In this document: positions 31,799-40,573 of the stretch, piece by piece | Position numbering within the stretch: position 1 is the first letter of the stretch | How the letters are laid out: the number at the start of each line of letters is the position of its first letter | DNA from: Anaerolineales bacterium UBA2200 | GTDB lineage: Bacteria > Chloroflexota > Anaerolineae > UBA2200 | Reading direction: 5' to 3' | Assembly (NCBI GenBank): GCA_002327925.1 | Contig: DCVA01000052.1 | Coordinates: 72,437-133,331, forward strand | Length of the DNA: 60,895 nt | Notes under the pieces: model-generated | Databases searched by the model: none | The model's input: only the letters and a program-made list of their open reading frames with translations | Told to the model about the DNA's origin: nothing | Made by a program: the position numbers and the translations under genes

Positions 31799-32524
31799 AT
31801 GGAAACCCCCTTTGTTCAGACCGCGGGTCTACTCCGGGCGATTGGGCTCTTCCTGAGCGGTGTGTGCCACCAGTTGCCGGAGCACACTCTCTTTCACACA
31901 GGCGTTCAAATGCCCCTCTGCGCGCGCTGTACGGGGACGTACTTGGGGGCGATGGTAGCATTTCTGCTCTTGTCGCGCAAGAGGCATTCATGGCCCGCAA
32001 GGCTGCCACCGGCGCGTTTGATGCTCCTGCTGGGAATTCTTGCGCTCTGCTGGGCTGTTGACGGCACCAACTCTTACCTGCACTATCTGACCGGCCGTGT
32101 CTGGCTTTACGTGCCGAGCAACGCGCTGCGCCTGGCGACAGGGCTGGGATTCGGGCTGACCCTAAGCGCGTTGGTGTGGCCTCTCTTCCATGAGTCGCTT
32201 TGGAGAGACCCATCGAACGAGCGCGTCTTGAGCGGCTGGGGCGACTTGGCCCGGGTGGTTCTGGCTATGGTGCCTTTGTGGGCGGCACTTCAGATGGATC
32301 ATCCCGTTCTGGCAGGGCTGATTCCGCTGCTTGACGCTCTGAGTGTCACCGTCGTTCTGGGTGTGGTCAACAGTTTGATCGTGCTGATTGTGCTGGGGAG
32401 GGAGAACAAAGCGGAGCGATGGCGTGAGACGCTGGTGCCTCTGGGATTGGGGTTGCTGCTGGCCACGGGGGAAGTTGCTGCCATCGCCTGGTTACGCGCC
32501 TTCCTGTGGCGGCTTCTGCTGTAA
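31799..32524 (+). CDS. DUF2085 family membrane protein
   Basis: A 241-residue membrane protein with the DUF2085 signature: GVCHQLPEHTLFHTGVQMPL followed by CARCTGTYLGA. C23, H24, C41 and C44 form a putative metal site next to about six hydrophobic helices. The family has no assigned function. ATG 31799 has no Shine-Dalgarno sequence and sits about 3 nt after the predicted transcription start of a perfect promoter. dnaN follows on the same strand from its own promoter. Confidence 0.85.
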   Translation: METPFVQTAGLLRAIGLFLSGVCHQLPEHTLFHTGVQMPLCARCTGTYLGAMVAFLLLSRKRHSWPARLPPARLMLLLGILALCWAVDGTNSYLHYLTGRVWLYVPSNALRLATGLGFGLTLSALVWPLFHESLWRDPSNERVLSGWGDLARVVLAMVPLWAALQMDHPVLAGLIPLLDALSVTVVLGVVNSLIVLIVLGRENKAERWRETLVPLGLGLLLATGEVAAIAWLRAFLWRLLL

Positions 32525-32525
32525 C

Positions 32526-32555
32526 TTGTCATTCGTGGAGCTTGTGCTGTATACT
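32526..32555 (+). promoter_or_regulatory. Promoter for dnaN
   Basis: TTGTCA (32526-32531), an 18-nt spacer and TATACT (32550-32555), giving a start near 32562 and a leader of about 29 nt to ATG 32591. Confidence 0.65.
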
Positions 32556-32590
32556 GGCTCCACTCAACAGAGCTGGTGAGGAGGTCCCCG

Positions 32591-33724
32591 ATGAGGTTTT
32601 CTTGTCTGCAGGAGAACCTGGCCAAAGGGCTGGCGACCGTCGGACGGGCGGTAGCCACGCGTAGCACGTTGCCCGTACTCTCGAACATTCTCCTGGCGAC
32701 CGAGGAAGGCAGACTCAAGCTGTCGGCTACGAATTTGGAGGTCGGCATCAACTGCTGGATTGGGGCCAAGGTAGAAGAAGACGGGGCAACGACCATCCCG
32801 GCGCGCCTTCTGGCCGACTTTGTGAACTCACTGCCGCCGGAGCGTATCGAGGTGCAGTTGATCACTCGCACGCAGACACTGAGCCTCAAGTGCGCCAACT
32901 ATGAAGCGAACGTAAAAGGCATTGATGCCCAGGAGTTCCCGATAATCATGACTCTGGGCGATGACATGACCGTCAACCTGGAGCCTCAGGCGCTTCGTGA
33001 GATGATCAACCAGGTGGCTTTTGCAGCAGCCCTGGACGAGAGCCGCCCTGTGCTAACAGGAGTGCTGGCGGAACTGTCCGGCTCGCGTCTGACCATGGCG
33101 GCAGCTGACGGTTTTCGACTCTCTGTGCGCAGTTCGGACCTTGCCGCGGCGGCTCCTGAGTCAGTATCGGTGATCATCCCTGCTCGCGCTCTGCAGGAAG
33201 TGGCACGCGTGAGTGCTGAGGAAGAGAATCCGATTCGCATGTCCGTTGCCTCCAACCGCAGCCAGGTCTTTTTCCACATGACGAACATTGACGTGGTATC
33301 TCAGTTGGTCGACGGCAACTTCCCCGACTATAAGCAGATCATCCCCAAGAGCCACTCGACGCGGACCGTGGTGGACTCTGTGGCACTGTTGCAGGCGATC
33401 AAGATCGCGTCCTACTTTGCACGCGACTCGGCGAACATCGTCCGGCTGAGGATTACTCCGGGTGAGGCAGGCTCTGGCGGCAGACTGACCGTCATGGCGA
33501 ACAGTGCAGAGCTGGGAGACAACGTTACGGAGATGGGGGCCGAGGTTGAGGGGGCTGCCATCGAGATTGCCTTCAACGCCAAGTACCTGCTCGACGTGTT
33601 CAGCGTGATCTCCGCACCAAAGGTAGCGTTGGAAACCTCAAACCCGCAGAGCCCGGGCGTGATTCGTCCCGTGGGCGATGACCGCTTCATCCATGTCATC
33701 ATGCCCATGCACATTGCGCGTTAG
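32591..33724 (+). CDS. dnaN: DNA polymerase III beta subunit (sliding clamp)
   Basis: A 377-residue sliding clamp that tethers DNA polymerase III to DNA. It begins MRFSCLQENLAKGLATVGRA and keeps the family blocks TLPVLSNILLAT, VLTGVLAELSGSRLTMAAADGFRLS and the C-terminal NPQSPGVIRPVGDDRFIHVIMPMHI, which corresponds to the clamp's hydrophobic cleft and end. ATG 32591 has GAGGAGGT upstream; an in-frame start 15 nt earlier lacks a site. It is not next to dnaA or recF here, so this is either a relocated main clamp gene or a second copy. Confidence 0.96.
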   Translation: MRFSCLQENLAKGLATVGRAVATRSTLPVLSNILLATEEGRLKLSATNLEVGINCWIGAKVEEDGATTIPARLLADFVNSLPPERIEVQLITRTQTLSLKCANYEANVKGIDAQEFPIIMTLGDDMTVNLEPQALREMINQVAFAAALDESRPVLTGVLAELSGSRLTMAAADGFRLSVRSSDLAAAAPESVSVIIPARALQEVARVSAEEENPIRMSVASNRSQVFFHMTNIDVVSQLVDGNFPDYKQIIPKSHSTRTVVDSVALLQAIKIASYFARDSANIVRLRITPGEAGSGGRLTVMANSAELGDNVTEMGAEVEGAAIEIAFNAKYLLDVFSVISAPKVALETSNPQSPGVIRPVGDDRFIHVIMPMHIAR

Positions 33725-33765
33725 GCAGCTGAGGCCGCTGTCTCTCTGCATGGATGCATGGGCCT

Positions 33766-33794
33766 GGACGCACGCCCGCTAGGGTTCTGCGTCC
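33766..33794. terminator. Hairpin between convergent dnaN and GH1 genes
   Basis: GGACGCA (33766-33772) pairs with TGCGTCC (33788-33794), with an inner CCC/GGG pairing in the loop. It lies between the convergent dnaN and glycosidase genes. No T run. Confidence 0.45.
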
Positions 33795-33797
33795 GGT

Positions 33798-35135
33798 TCA
33801 GGCAACGGCCTTACCGATCAGCTCGGGAGCATGTCTCTCGAGCATGTTCACGGTCAGCTCACCCCCGCGGATGATTTCCCCGTACAGTTGTCCGCTGTCG
33901 TGCAGGGTGCGTTTCCCCGTCTCTACGTCCAGACCGATCAGGCCAAAGCGAGCCGTGTAGGATTCCTTCCACTCAAAGTTGTCCACCAGAGACCAAAAGT
34001 ACAGGCCTCTGACTGGCACACCATCCGTCAGAGCGCGGTGGATGGCGGCAAGATGCGTGACCAGGAAGCGAGAGCGCTTGGAGTCGTCGTTGTCTGGGAT
34101 CCCCGTCTCTGTGACGTAAATGGGTTTGCCATAGGCCCCCAGACGCTTCAATAAACGGTACATCCCCTGGGGATAGACCTCTCCCCATCCGTCCATGCTG
34201 AACTCGGCCCCCGGCTTTGCGAAGCGGCGCGTGAAGAGCATCCCTGGCTGTCTGGCGTCGAAGGTGACCATATCACGAGAGTAGTAGTTCAGGCCCACAT
34301 AGTCCTGGGAGTCGACTAGCTCCGGCACCTTCACATTCATGGCGAGCGGAGGTCGCAGGACACCGTCGACCGGAGGACTCAGTACAAGCTCGTTGAAGAG
34401 GAGATCCTGGAGCCATGCCCCCCAGCGGTCAAAGGCGCACCGTGGACGATAAGGGTCAAACACGCGCAGGTGTTGGGCCAGCCCGACTCGCGCCCTGGGC
34501 TGAAGCCGGTGGATGGCCCGGTAGGCCATCGCATGGGCCACCAGCTGGTGGCGAATGACACGGAAGGTGGACAGCAGGTCGTGCCTTTCGGGCGGCCATG
34601 CGCCCAGCAGGTACGAGTAGGTGCCATAGACGTTGGGCTCGTTGATGGTGCACCAGAAGTCGACCAGGTCTCCCAGGGCATCGACTACGTGAGTAGTGAA
34701 CCTCTCAAAGAGCCTGACCGTTGACTCGTTCAGCCAGCCGCCCTTTTGTGCCAGCCAGGAAGGGCTGACAAAGTGAAACAAGGTAACCATTGGCTCGATG
34801 CCGCGCTGGCGCAGGGCGCCCAGGATTTCGCGATAGCGAGCAATGGCAGTCTGATCCCACTGTCCCTCCCGTGGCTCGATGCGCGCCCAGTCCACAGAAA
34901 GTCGCAGGGCATTGTGACCCATGGCCTTCGCCAGGTCCAGGTCCTCGACATAGCGTCCGGCCCACCATTCGCAGGCACGTTCAGCAGTGGCGCTGTCCCG
35001 GGTCTTGCCAGGGATCTGCTCCCAGGCCCACCAATCGCTGTCGGCAGGCTGGCCTTCCACCTGATGGGCTGCCGTGGCCGCTCCCCAGAGGAAGCCCTCC
35101 GGAAAGCGCAGGGAACCGTTCTCCGTCAGGGTCAC
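33798..35135 (-). CDS. Family 1 glycoside hydrolase (beta-glucosidase type)
   Basis: A 445-residue GH1 enzyme cleaving beta-linked glucosides or galactosides by a retaining mechanism. The N-terminal signature is FPEGFLWGAATAAHQVEG. The acid/base is E166 in TINEPNVYG and the nucleophile is E343 in YVTETGIPD; the aglycone/glycone residues NYYSRD and FEWKESYTARFGL are present. There is no signal peptide, so it acts in the cytoplasm. The start is GTG 35135 with GGAGAAG 8 nt upstream, overlapping the asnS stop (GTGA), so it is coupled to asnS. Confidence 0.93.
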   Translation of the reverse strand: MTLTENGSLRFPEGFLWGAATAAHQVEGQPADSDWWAWEQIPGKTRDSATAERACEWWAGRYVEDLDLAKAMGHNALRLSVDWARIEPREGQWDQTAIARYREILGALRQRGIEPMVTLFHFVSPSWLAQKGGWLNESTVRLFERFTTHVVDALGDLVDFWCTINEPNVYGTYSYLLGAWPPERHDLLSTFRVIRHQLVAHAMAYRAIHRLQPRARVGLAQHLRVFDPYRPRCAFDRWGAWLQDLLFNELVLSPPVDGVLRPPLAMNVKVPELVDSQDYVGLNYYSRDMVTFDARQPGMLFTRRFAKPGAEFSMDGWGEVYPQGMYRLLKRLGAYGKPIYVTETGIPDNDDSKRSRFLVTHLAAIHRALTDGVPVRGLYFWSLVDNFEWKESYTARFGLIGLDVETGKRTLHDSGQLYGEIIRGGELTVNMLERHAPELIGKAVA

Positions 35136-36427
35136 GGGTAGATCTTCTCCAGCATACGCGGGAAGGCAATCGTCTCGCGGATATGTGATATACCGCAGAT
35201 CCAGGCTACCGTACGTTCGATGCCCAGCCCAAATCCAGAGTGCGGGACCGTGCCGTAGCGTCTCAGGTCGAGGTACCACTCGTAGGCAGAGCGAGTCAGA
35301 TGATGCTCCTGGATCCTCCGTTCGAGAAGGTCAAGGCTGGCGGTTCTCTGCCCTCCGCCGATGATCTCTCCATAACCCTCTGAGGCAAGCAGGTCCACGG
35401 ACAGACAGACCTCCGGGCGTCCAGGCATCTCTTCCATATAGAAGGCCTTGAAGGCGGTGGGGTAGTGATGTACGAACACGGGACGGTCAAAGCTCTCGCC
35501 GATAGCGGTCTCGTGCGGGGCGCCAAAGTCGTCACCCCACGCGAAGGGAAGACCCTTCTGGTTGAGCATGTCGACTGCTTCGTCGTATGTTACGCGGGGG
35601 AAAGGCGCCACAACCTTCTCAAGGCGGGAGATATCTCGCTCCAGGGTACGCAGTTCGGCGGCACGATTCTTCAGCACCGTCTGCACGATGTAGCTCACGA
35701 ATTGCTCCTCTACCTCCATACAGCCGTCCAGGTCTACAAAGGCCATTTCCGGTTCAACCATCCAGAACTCGGTCAGGTGACGCCGGGTCTTGGATTTCTC
35801 GGCGCGGAAGGTGGGGCCAAAGCAGTACACTCGGCCGAAGGAACCGATCGTTGCCTCGTTGTAGAGTTGGCCGCTCTGTGCGAGATAGGCCTTGTCCTCG
35901 AAATAGGCAGTCTCGAAGAGGGTTGTGCTGTCCTCGCATGAGGAAGGGGTCAGGATCGGAGTGTCCACGTTGACAAAGCCGTTGCCGTCGAGCCAGTCAC
36001 GTACTGCCCTGATGATCTCGGCGCGAATGCGCAGGATCGCGTTCTGACGGGCCGAACGGATCCACAGATGGCGGTGCTGCATCAGAAAATCGATGCCGTG
36101 GTCCTTGGGAGTGATGGGATAGTCCTTCGCCAGTTGCAGGATTTCCACATGGGTGATGGCCAACTCAAAGCCGCCCGGAGCGCGCTTGTCCTCCTGCACC
36201 ATCCCGGTGACGATCAGCGAGGACTCCTGGGCGACTGCCTGAGCTGCAGCGAAGACTTCGGGTGACACATCCTTTTGCGAGGCCACACACTGGATGACCC
36301 CTGTGCCATCGCGCACCAGAAGGAATTGCAGTTTTCCTTTGTCCGTATGATCGTACAGCCAGCCCTTGATGGTGACCTGCTGACCTGCTGCAGAGGCGAT
36401 GTCTCTGATGTAGACCCAATTTTCCAT
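35132..36427 (-). CDS. asnS: Asparaginyl-tRNA synthetase
   Basis: A 431-residue class IIb synthetase with an N-terminal OB-fold anticodon-binding domain (VTIKGWLYDHTDKGKLQFLLV) and a class II catalytic core. Motif 2 is FGPTFRAEKSKTRRHLTEFWM and motif 3 is GFGLGIERTVAWI. The C-terminal block LDLRRYGTVPHSGFGLG is typical of AsnRS and separates it from AspRS. ATG 36427 has GGAGG 6 nt upstream. It follows the YfhO-flippase gene and overlaps the glycosidase start. Presence of AsnRS implies direct Asn-tRNA charging. Confidence 0.93.
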   Translation of the reverse strand: MENWVYIRDIASAAGQQVTIKGWLYDHTDKGKLQFLLVRDGTGVIQCVASQKDVSPEVFAAAQAVAQESSLIVTGMVQEDKRAPGGFELAITHVEILQLAKDYPITPKDHGIDFLMQHRHLWIRSARQNAILRIRAEIIRAVRDWLDGNGFVNVDTPILTPSSCEDSTTLFETAYFEDKAYLAQSGQLYNEATIGSFGRVYCFGPTFRAEKSKTRRHLTEFWMVEPEMAFVDLDGCMEVEEQFVSYIVQTVLKNRAAELRTLERDISRLEKVVAPFPRVTYDEAVDMLNQKGLPFAWGDDFGAPHETAIGESFDRPVFVHHYPTAFKAFYMEEMPGRPEVCLSVDLLASEGYGEIIGGGQRTASLDLLERRIQEHHLTRSAYEWYLDLRRYGTVPHSGFGLGIERTVAWICGISHIRETIAFPRMLEKIYP

Positions 36428-36500
36428 AACATACCTCCAACGAACGTAGCGGATGTGAGCCGCGAAGGTCAGGGCATTCTAGCGGCAAAGGTAGAGAGCG

Positions 36501-39500
36501 TCAAGGCCGGTTTTTCGCTGTGGGCAGGCGTCGGAGCACACTCTCGGGGATCAGTTGCAGCACCAGGCTGACGTCTGGCTGGCGAAACGTCCCGAGGGCT
36601 ATCAGTGCTACAAGGTACACGATGGCCGCCAGAGGAGCAACGAGCAGAGGCGGCTGACTCCGCAGCGCCCACATCGAGAGCGCCATCATGGCGACGGCCA
36701 GCGCAGGACGGCCGAAGATGTCCCGCCAGGGCAAAGAGGTGAGATTCCTTCGCGTGCACCGGTAAAACGGAATGAAGAGGGCTATCTCGGACAGAACAGT
36801 CACGCCCGCGGCCGCAGCGTAGCCGAATCGGGGGATCAGTAGCAAGTTGGAGATGATATTGAACGCAGCCCCGAACAGAAAGGCGCGTGTCAGGAAGCGC
36901 TGCTGGTTCAGCGCAATCAGCACGTAGTGAGTAACGCTGTTGATGAATCCAATGGGCATATACCAGATCAGCAACTGCAGCGCAACCGCGGAGTGCGGAA
37001 GGTAAGTGGACCCGGCCAGAACGAGGATTAATTCCCGGGCCAGAAACGTGGTGCCAACGGCAATGGGCAGGGCCACCATCGTGAGGAGCTTTACCGACAG
37101 GATGTAGGCCCGTTTCAGCGACTCGTGGCTGGACTCAGCCATGCGTGAGATGAGGGGGAAGATGGCCATGGTGAAATAGGACGGGATAATGTCCAGCGCC
37201 CGGATGTAGCGATACGCTGCTCCATAGTAGCCCACCTCTGTGTCGCCACGCAGGGGCTTGAGCAACAAAACGTCCACCTGGAAAAACACTCGAGAGAGAA
37301 GGTTGTTCAGCATCAGCGGGAGGGACTCGCGGGCCATGTCGCGGGCAAAGGATGGGTCAAACTCCGCCCTGGGCCGGAAGAACATCCGCGAGGCGAGCGT
37401 TCCCAGGATGAGCGCAGTCGCCAGATTAACCACCATCGTGGACGCCGCCATGCCCACAAAGCCGTATCCTGCCAGCAGGGCAAGCGTGCCCAGCGTGACG
37501 CGCAGCAGAGTGGTCACAGACGTGATGGCGGCCGGGTACTCCATCTTTTCATTGGCATAGAACACGGAGGTGAATGCGTCGGATAGCTGCGATGGAATGA
37601 GAGCCAGGAAGAAGAAGCCGATTGCCGCGACTGTGTCGCGCGTGAGATTCGAGTAGCGGATGTAGCCATACACAACCAGCGCTATTACGGGAAGCAGCAG
37701 GAGCCAGAGGAGAAAGCGCAGTGCTGTGCCGTTGCTCACATAGCGGTTGGTCTGGTCGCGGCGCTTGGATATCTCCCGCGTGAGCAGAGTGCCCATCCCG
37801 AACAGCAGCGCTGTCTCAAAATACCCGATAAAGTTCATCGCAAACTGGTAGCGTCCCGCCATTTCTGGGGCCAGGATGCGGAGATAGAGCATGGCAAAGG
37901 CCATGTCGATCACGCGGTTCAGCAAGGACAGGGCCATGGGGGTCAGGGCATTCTTGGCGACGCGCTTGACGTCGCCTTGATCTGTAGCGGGCAGGTAGTG
38001 GCGCCGCCAGAGCCAGTAGCTCAGCAGCAGAAGCAGCACGGCACCGGCGACAAAACTGATGAAGAGGCCGAGCTTGACCGAGTTGGGAGTGTACTTGAAA
38101 CGCACACTGTGCTGGCCTGGCTCCAAGGCAACGGCACGGAACGTGCCATCGGCGCGGTACAGGGTCAGCTCCCGTTCGTCCTGACCTCGCTGCGTGTCGT
38201 ACGCCTTCCAGCCGACAAACCAGTTGTCGGCGAGCACGAGGTACCCAGCAACAGGAAGATTGACCTCGACGGTGACCTCATTCAACTCGTACCGTATTGC
38301 CGAGACTGGTTGCCAGTCCCTGCTGTCATCGTTGCTCGGGAAGGGAGCAGGCTCTTCAAGAACTACGTTCTGGCGCGGATCCAGATGGCGCAGGGCCTCC
38401 TCGCGAGCAGCATCGTCAGGCACAACCTGCGAGGAGAAGACCACAAAGGCGCGCGGCAGATAGTCCTCATTGCGATAGATGCGCAGCTCGCCGTCATACA
38501 CAAGCGTGTAGCCCGGGCTATCGATGGTCTCGGCTGTGAGAACGTACTTGACGTTCAGGAGGTCCAGCAGAGGCGACTCCAGGGAGCTACGCTGACTGAG
38601 CGGGGCAATGCGGTTGTACAAAAGCTCGCCCTGTGGCTCGATGAGCTGCATGAACTCTACGTACTGTCGAGAGATGATCGAGTCGTAACCCCGCACGTCC
38701 GAGAGGTTAAAGAGCATACCCGCATTGGCGTTCATAGCCTTGTCGGCACGATACGTGGTAAAGCGCCACAGTTCTGTATCCTGGCGCAGGAAGGCAACCA
38801 GAGGTGGCTCAAAATCGAGAATAGTTGGGTCGGAGCGTGGGTTGAAGCCACTGCCAATCACGAACAACTCGGCCACCAGCACGAGGACAGCGAGCCCCTG
38901 CCAGATTGGAATGCCGGCCAGGCGCAGGCGGGTGCGGCTGAGCAAGAGTGTCAGCCCGGAGCCAAGCAAGGCCAGGAAGAAAATGAGCAGGTTGCGGAAC
39001 TGGTAGCAGTAGAAGGCGCGTCCGCTGGCGAAGGCCTCTGGTGCCTGTGCCAGGGAATCGACCGCCCTCTGTGCCAGCGCGATAAAGGGCTCCGGCATGA
39101 CCAGACTGACGCCCAGTACGGCAATCCCGAGCATCCCTCCGAGCAGGGCAAGACCTCCGGCGATGTCGGGTAGTCTTGACTTGATTCGTCCTCTCTGATC
39201 AGCCAGCCAGGAGGCTCCTGAGCCAGCCAGCACAGACACACTGAGCGTGTAAGGAAAAATCCAGCGGAATGGAGAGTGTAGCTGCTCTATGCCCGGCAGG
39301 AGGTAGTAGAGCAGGGCATAGAAGGGAGTGCCAAAGACGAAGAGGAGAGAGACCACGGCGAGAGACAGAAAGATCCAGACATACTTGCTTCGTGCCTTGA
39401 GCACTGCGACCAGAGCCAGAAGCAGGGGCAAGAGCCCTGCATAACTTCCACCTTCCACATAGTTCTTAGCGTCCCAGTAGATGGTGTTGATGGACTGACC

Positions 39501-40541
39501 CTCGGCATTTTGGAGCGCCGTGATGGTCTGCCGGCTGAGGACATCGAAGTAGCTGTGGTGAGCCGGGTTGCCGAAGAAATCCGGGATAAGGAAGGCCAGC
39601 AGCCGTCTCCATCGATAAGCCCAGCCGATGACCTGCCGGTAGGTTGCGGACTCCTGCCGAAAGTTCTGGGTCACTACCTCGAAGAGGGGCACCACCTGAA
39701 CAGCAGCCAGTCCAAGGCCCAGCCCCACCATCAAGACGATTCCCAGTGCGAGCTTGCCTACCTGAACAGAGTTGTGCGTCTGACGCCAGAGCATCGCCAG
39801 ACGGCACAAGGCGTAGAAAGCGCTGACCAGCAGGACATAGTAGGCAATTTCCACGTGCCCTGCCAGAAACTGTAGTCCCACTGCCACCGTTCCCAGACCG
39901 ATCCAGGGCAGGTAGGAGACCAGGCGAGGAGTCTCGCCTCGAATGAGTGGCTCCTGTGTGCGGACGATGCGCTCAATTACCCCCAGCAGGAGCGGCAGCC
40001 AGGATGCTGCAGCGATGATCATGGGGTGTACCACGCTGACGATCATGAACCCACTGAACGTGAAGGTTATGGCGGCCACAATGGAGCCAAATCGCCGCAG
40101 CCCGATGGTGCGGCAGAAAAAGTACATGAACATGCCGCCAAGCAGGAGCTGTAGAACGGTGAAGTAGCCATAAGCCCTGGCCAGGGGGATGACGTAGAAG
40201 ATGGCCGAGAGCGGATAGAGGGCCGACTGTTGACCGGCCGCGAGAAAGGGCAGACCGGAGAGAATGTATGGATTCCACAGAGGCAGCTGGCGGCTCTGCA
40301 AGGCCTGCACGATCAGGCGCTTCCAGACATAGTTTTCCAGGATGAGGTCACTCAGCAGTTCGTTGTGAGGGATGCCAACCTGAAACTGAGCGGCGTAGGT
40401 TCTCCAGGGTTCGAAGGCAAAGAGATTATCGAGGGGAAGTAGTGTCTTGCCCCCCAGGATCACCGGCCAAAAGAAGACAACAAGGAGCAGCAGGAGACCC
40501 AGGGCCAGCACTAGATTGAGGAGCAGGTTCTTACGCGACAA
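36501..40541 (-). CDS. YfhO-like membrane glycosyltransferase fused to a Wzx-like flippase
   Basis: A 1346-residue protein in one frame. Residues 1 to about 865 form a YfhO-family GT-C-like membrane protein, with a conserved N-terminus (FFWPVILGGKTLLPLDNLF), many helices, and an extracytoplasmic domain ending in a final helix. From about residue 870 (KNALTPMALSLLNRVIDMAF) to the end is a complete polysaccharide-exporter-like flippase with about 12-14 helices (GRYQFAMNFIGYFETALLFG). YfhO proteins are linked to glycosylation of wall polymers; flippases move lipid-linked glycans. The fusion suggests a combined flip-and-modify step, which is inference. The start is TTG 40541 with a poor ribosome binding site, so the exact start is uncertain. 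Confidence 0.85.
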   Translation of the reverse strand: MSRKNLLLNLVLALGLLLLLVVFFWPVILGGKTLLPLDNLFAFEPWRTYAAQFQVGIPHNELLSDLILENYVWKRLIVQALQSRQLPLWNPYILSGLPFLAAGQQSALYPLSAIFYVIPLARAYGYFTVLQLLLGGMFMYFFCRTIGLRRFGSIVAAITFTFSGFMIVSVVHPMIIAAASWLPLLLGVIERIVRTQEPLIRGETPRLVSYLPWIGLGTVAVGLQFLAGHVEIAYYVLLVSAFYALCRLAMLWRQTHNSVQVGKLALGIVLMVGLGLGLAAVQVVPLFEVVTQNFRQESATYRQVIGWAYRWRRLLAFLIPDFFGNPAHHSYFDVLSRQTITALQNAEGQSINTIYWDAKNYVEGGSYAGLLPLLLALVAVLKARSKYVWIFLSLAVVSLLFVFGTPFYALLYYLLPGIEQLHSPFRWIFPYTLSVSVLAGSGASWLADQRGRIKSRLPDIAGGLALLGGMLGIAVLGVSLVMPEPFIALAQRAVDSLAQAPEAFASGRAFYCYQFRNLLIFFLALLGSGLTLLLSRTRLRLAGIPIWQGLAVLVLVAELFVIGSGFNPRSDPTILDFEPPLVAFLRQDTELWRFTTYRADKAMNANAGMLFNLSDVRGYDSIISRQYVEFMQLIEPQGELLYNRIAPLSQRSSLESPLLDLLNVKYVLTAETIDSPGYTLVYDGELRIYRNEDYLPRAFVVFSSQVVPDDAAREEALRHLDPRQNVVLEEPAPFPSNDDSRDWQPVSAIRYELNEVTVEVNLPVAGYLVLADNWFVGWKAYDTQRGQDERELTLYRADGTFRAVALEPGQHSVRFKYTPNSVKLGLFISFVAGAVLLLLLSYWLWRRHYLPATDQGDVKRVAKNALTPMALSLLNRVIDMAFAMLYLRILAPEMAGRYQFAMNFIGYFETALLFGMGTLLTREISKRRDQTNRYVSNGTALRFLLWLLLLPVIALVVYGYIRYSNLTRDTVAAIGFFFLALIPSQLSDAFTSVFYANEKMEYPAAITSVTTLLRVTLGTLALLAGYGFVGMAASTMVVNLATALILGTLASRMFFRPRAEFDPSFARDMARESLPLMLNNLLSRVFFQVDVLLLKPLRGDTEVGYYGAAYRYIRALDIIPSYFTMAIFPLISRMAESSHESLKRAYILSVKLLTMVALPIAVGTTFLARELILVLAGSTYLPHSAVALQLLIWYMPIGFINSVTHYVLIALNQQRFLTRAFLFGAAFNIISNLLLIPRFGYAAAAGVTVLSEIALFIPFYRCTRRNLTSLPWRDIFGRPALAVAMMALSMWALRSQPPLLVAPLAAIVYLVALIALGTFRQPDVSLVLQLIPESVLRRLPTAKNRP

Positions 40542-40573
40542 CGGTCAGGAGACCTTTCGACAGAACGGCAGGA

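Noticed and set aside
37977..39173. Plus-strand open frame (398 codons) within the YfhO-flippase gene
   Set aside because: Antisense frame created by GC-rich codon bias; low-complexity product with no family match.
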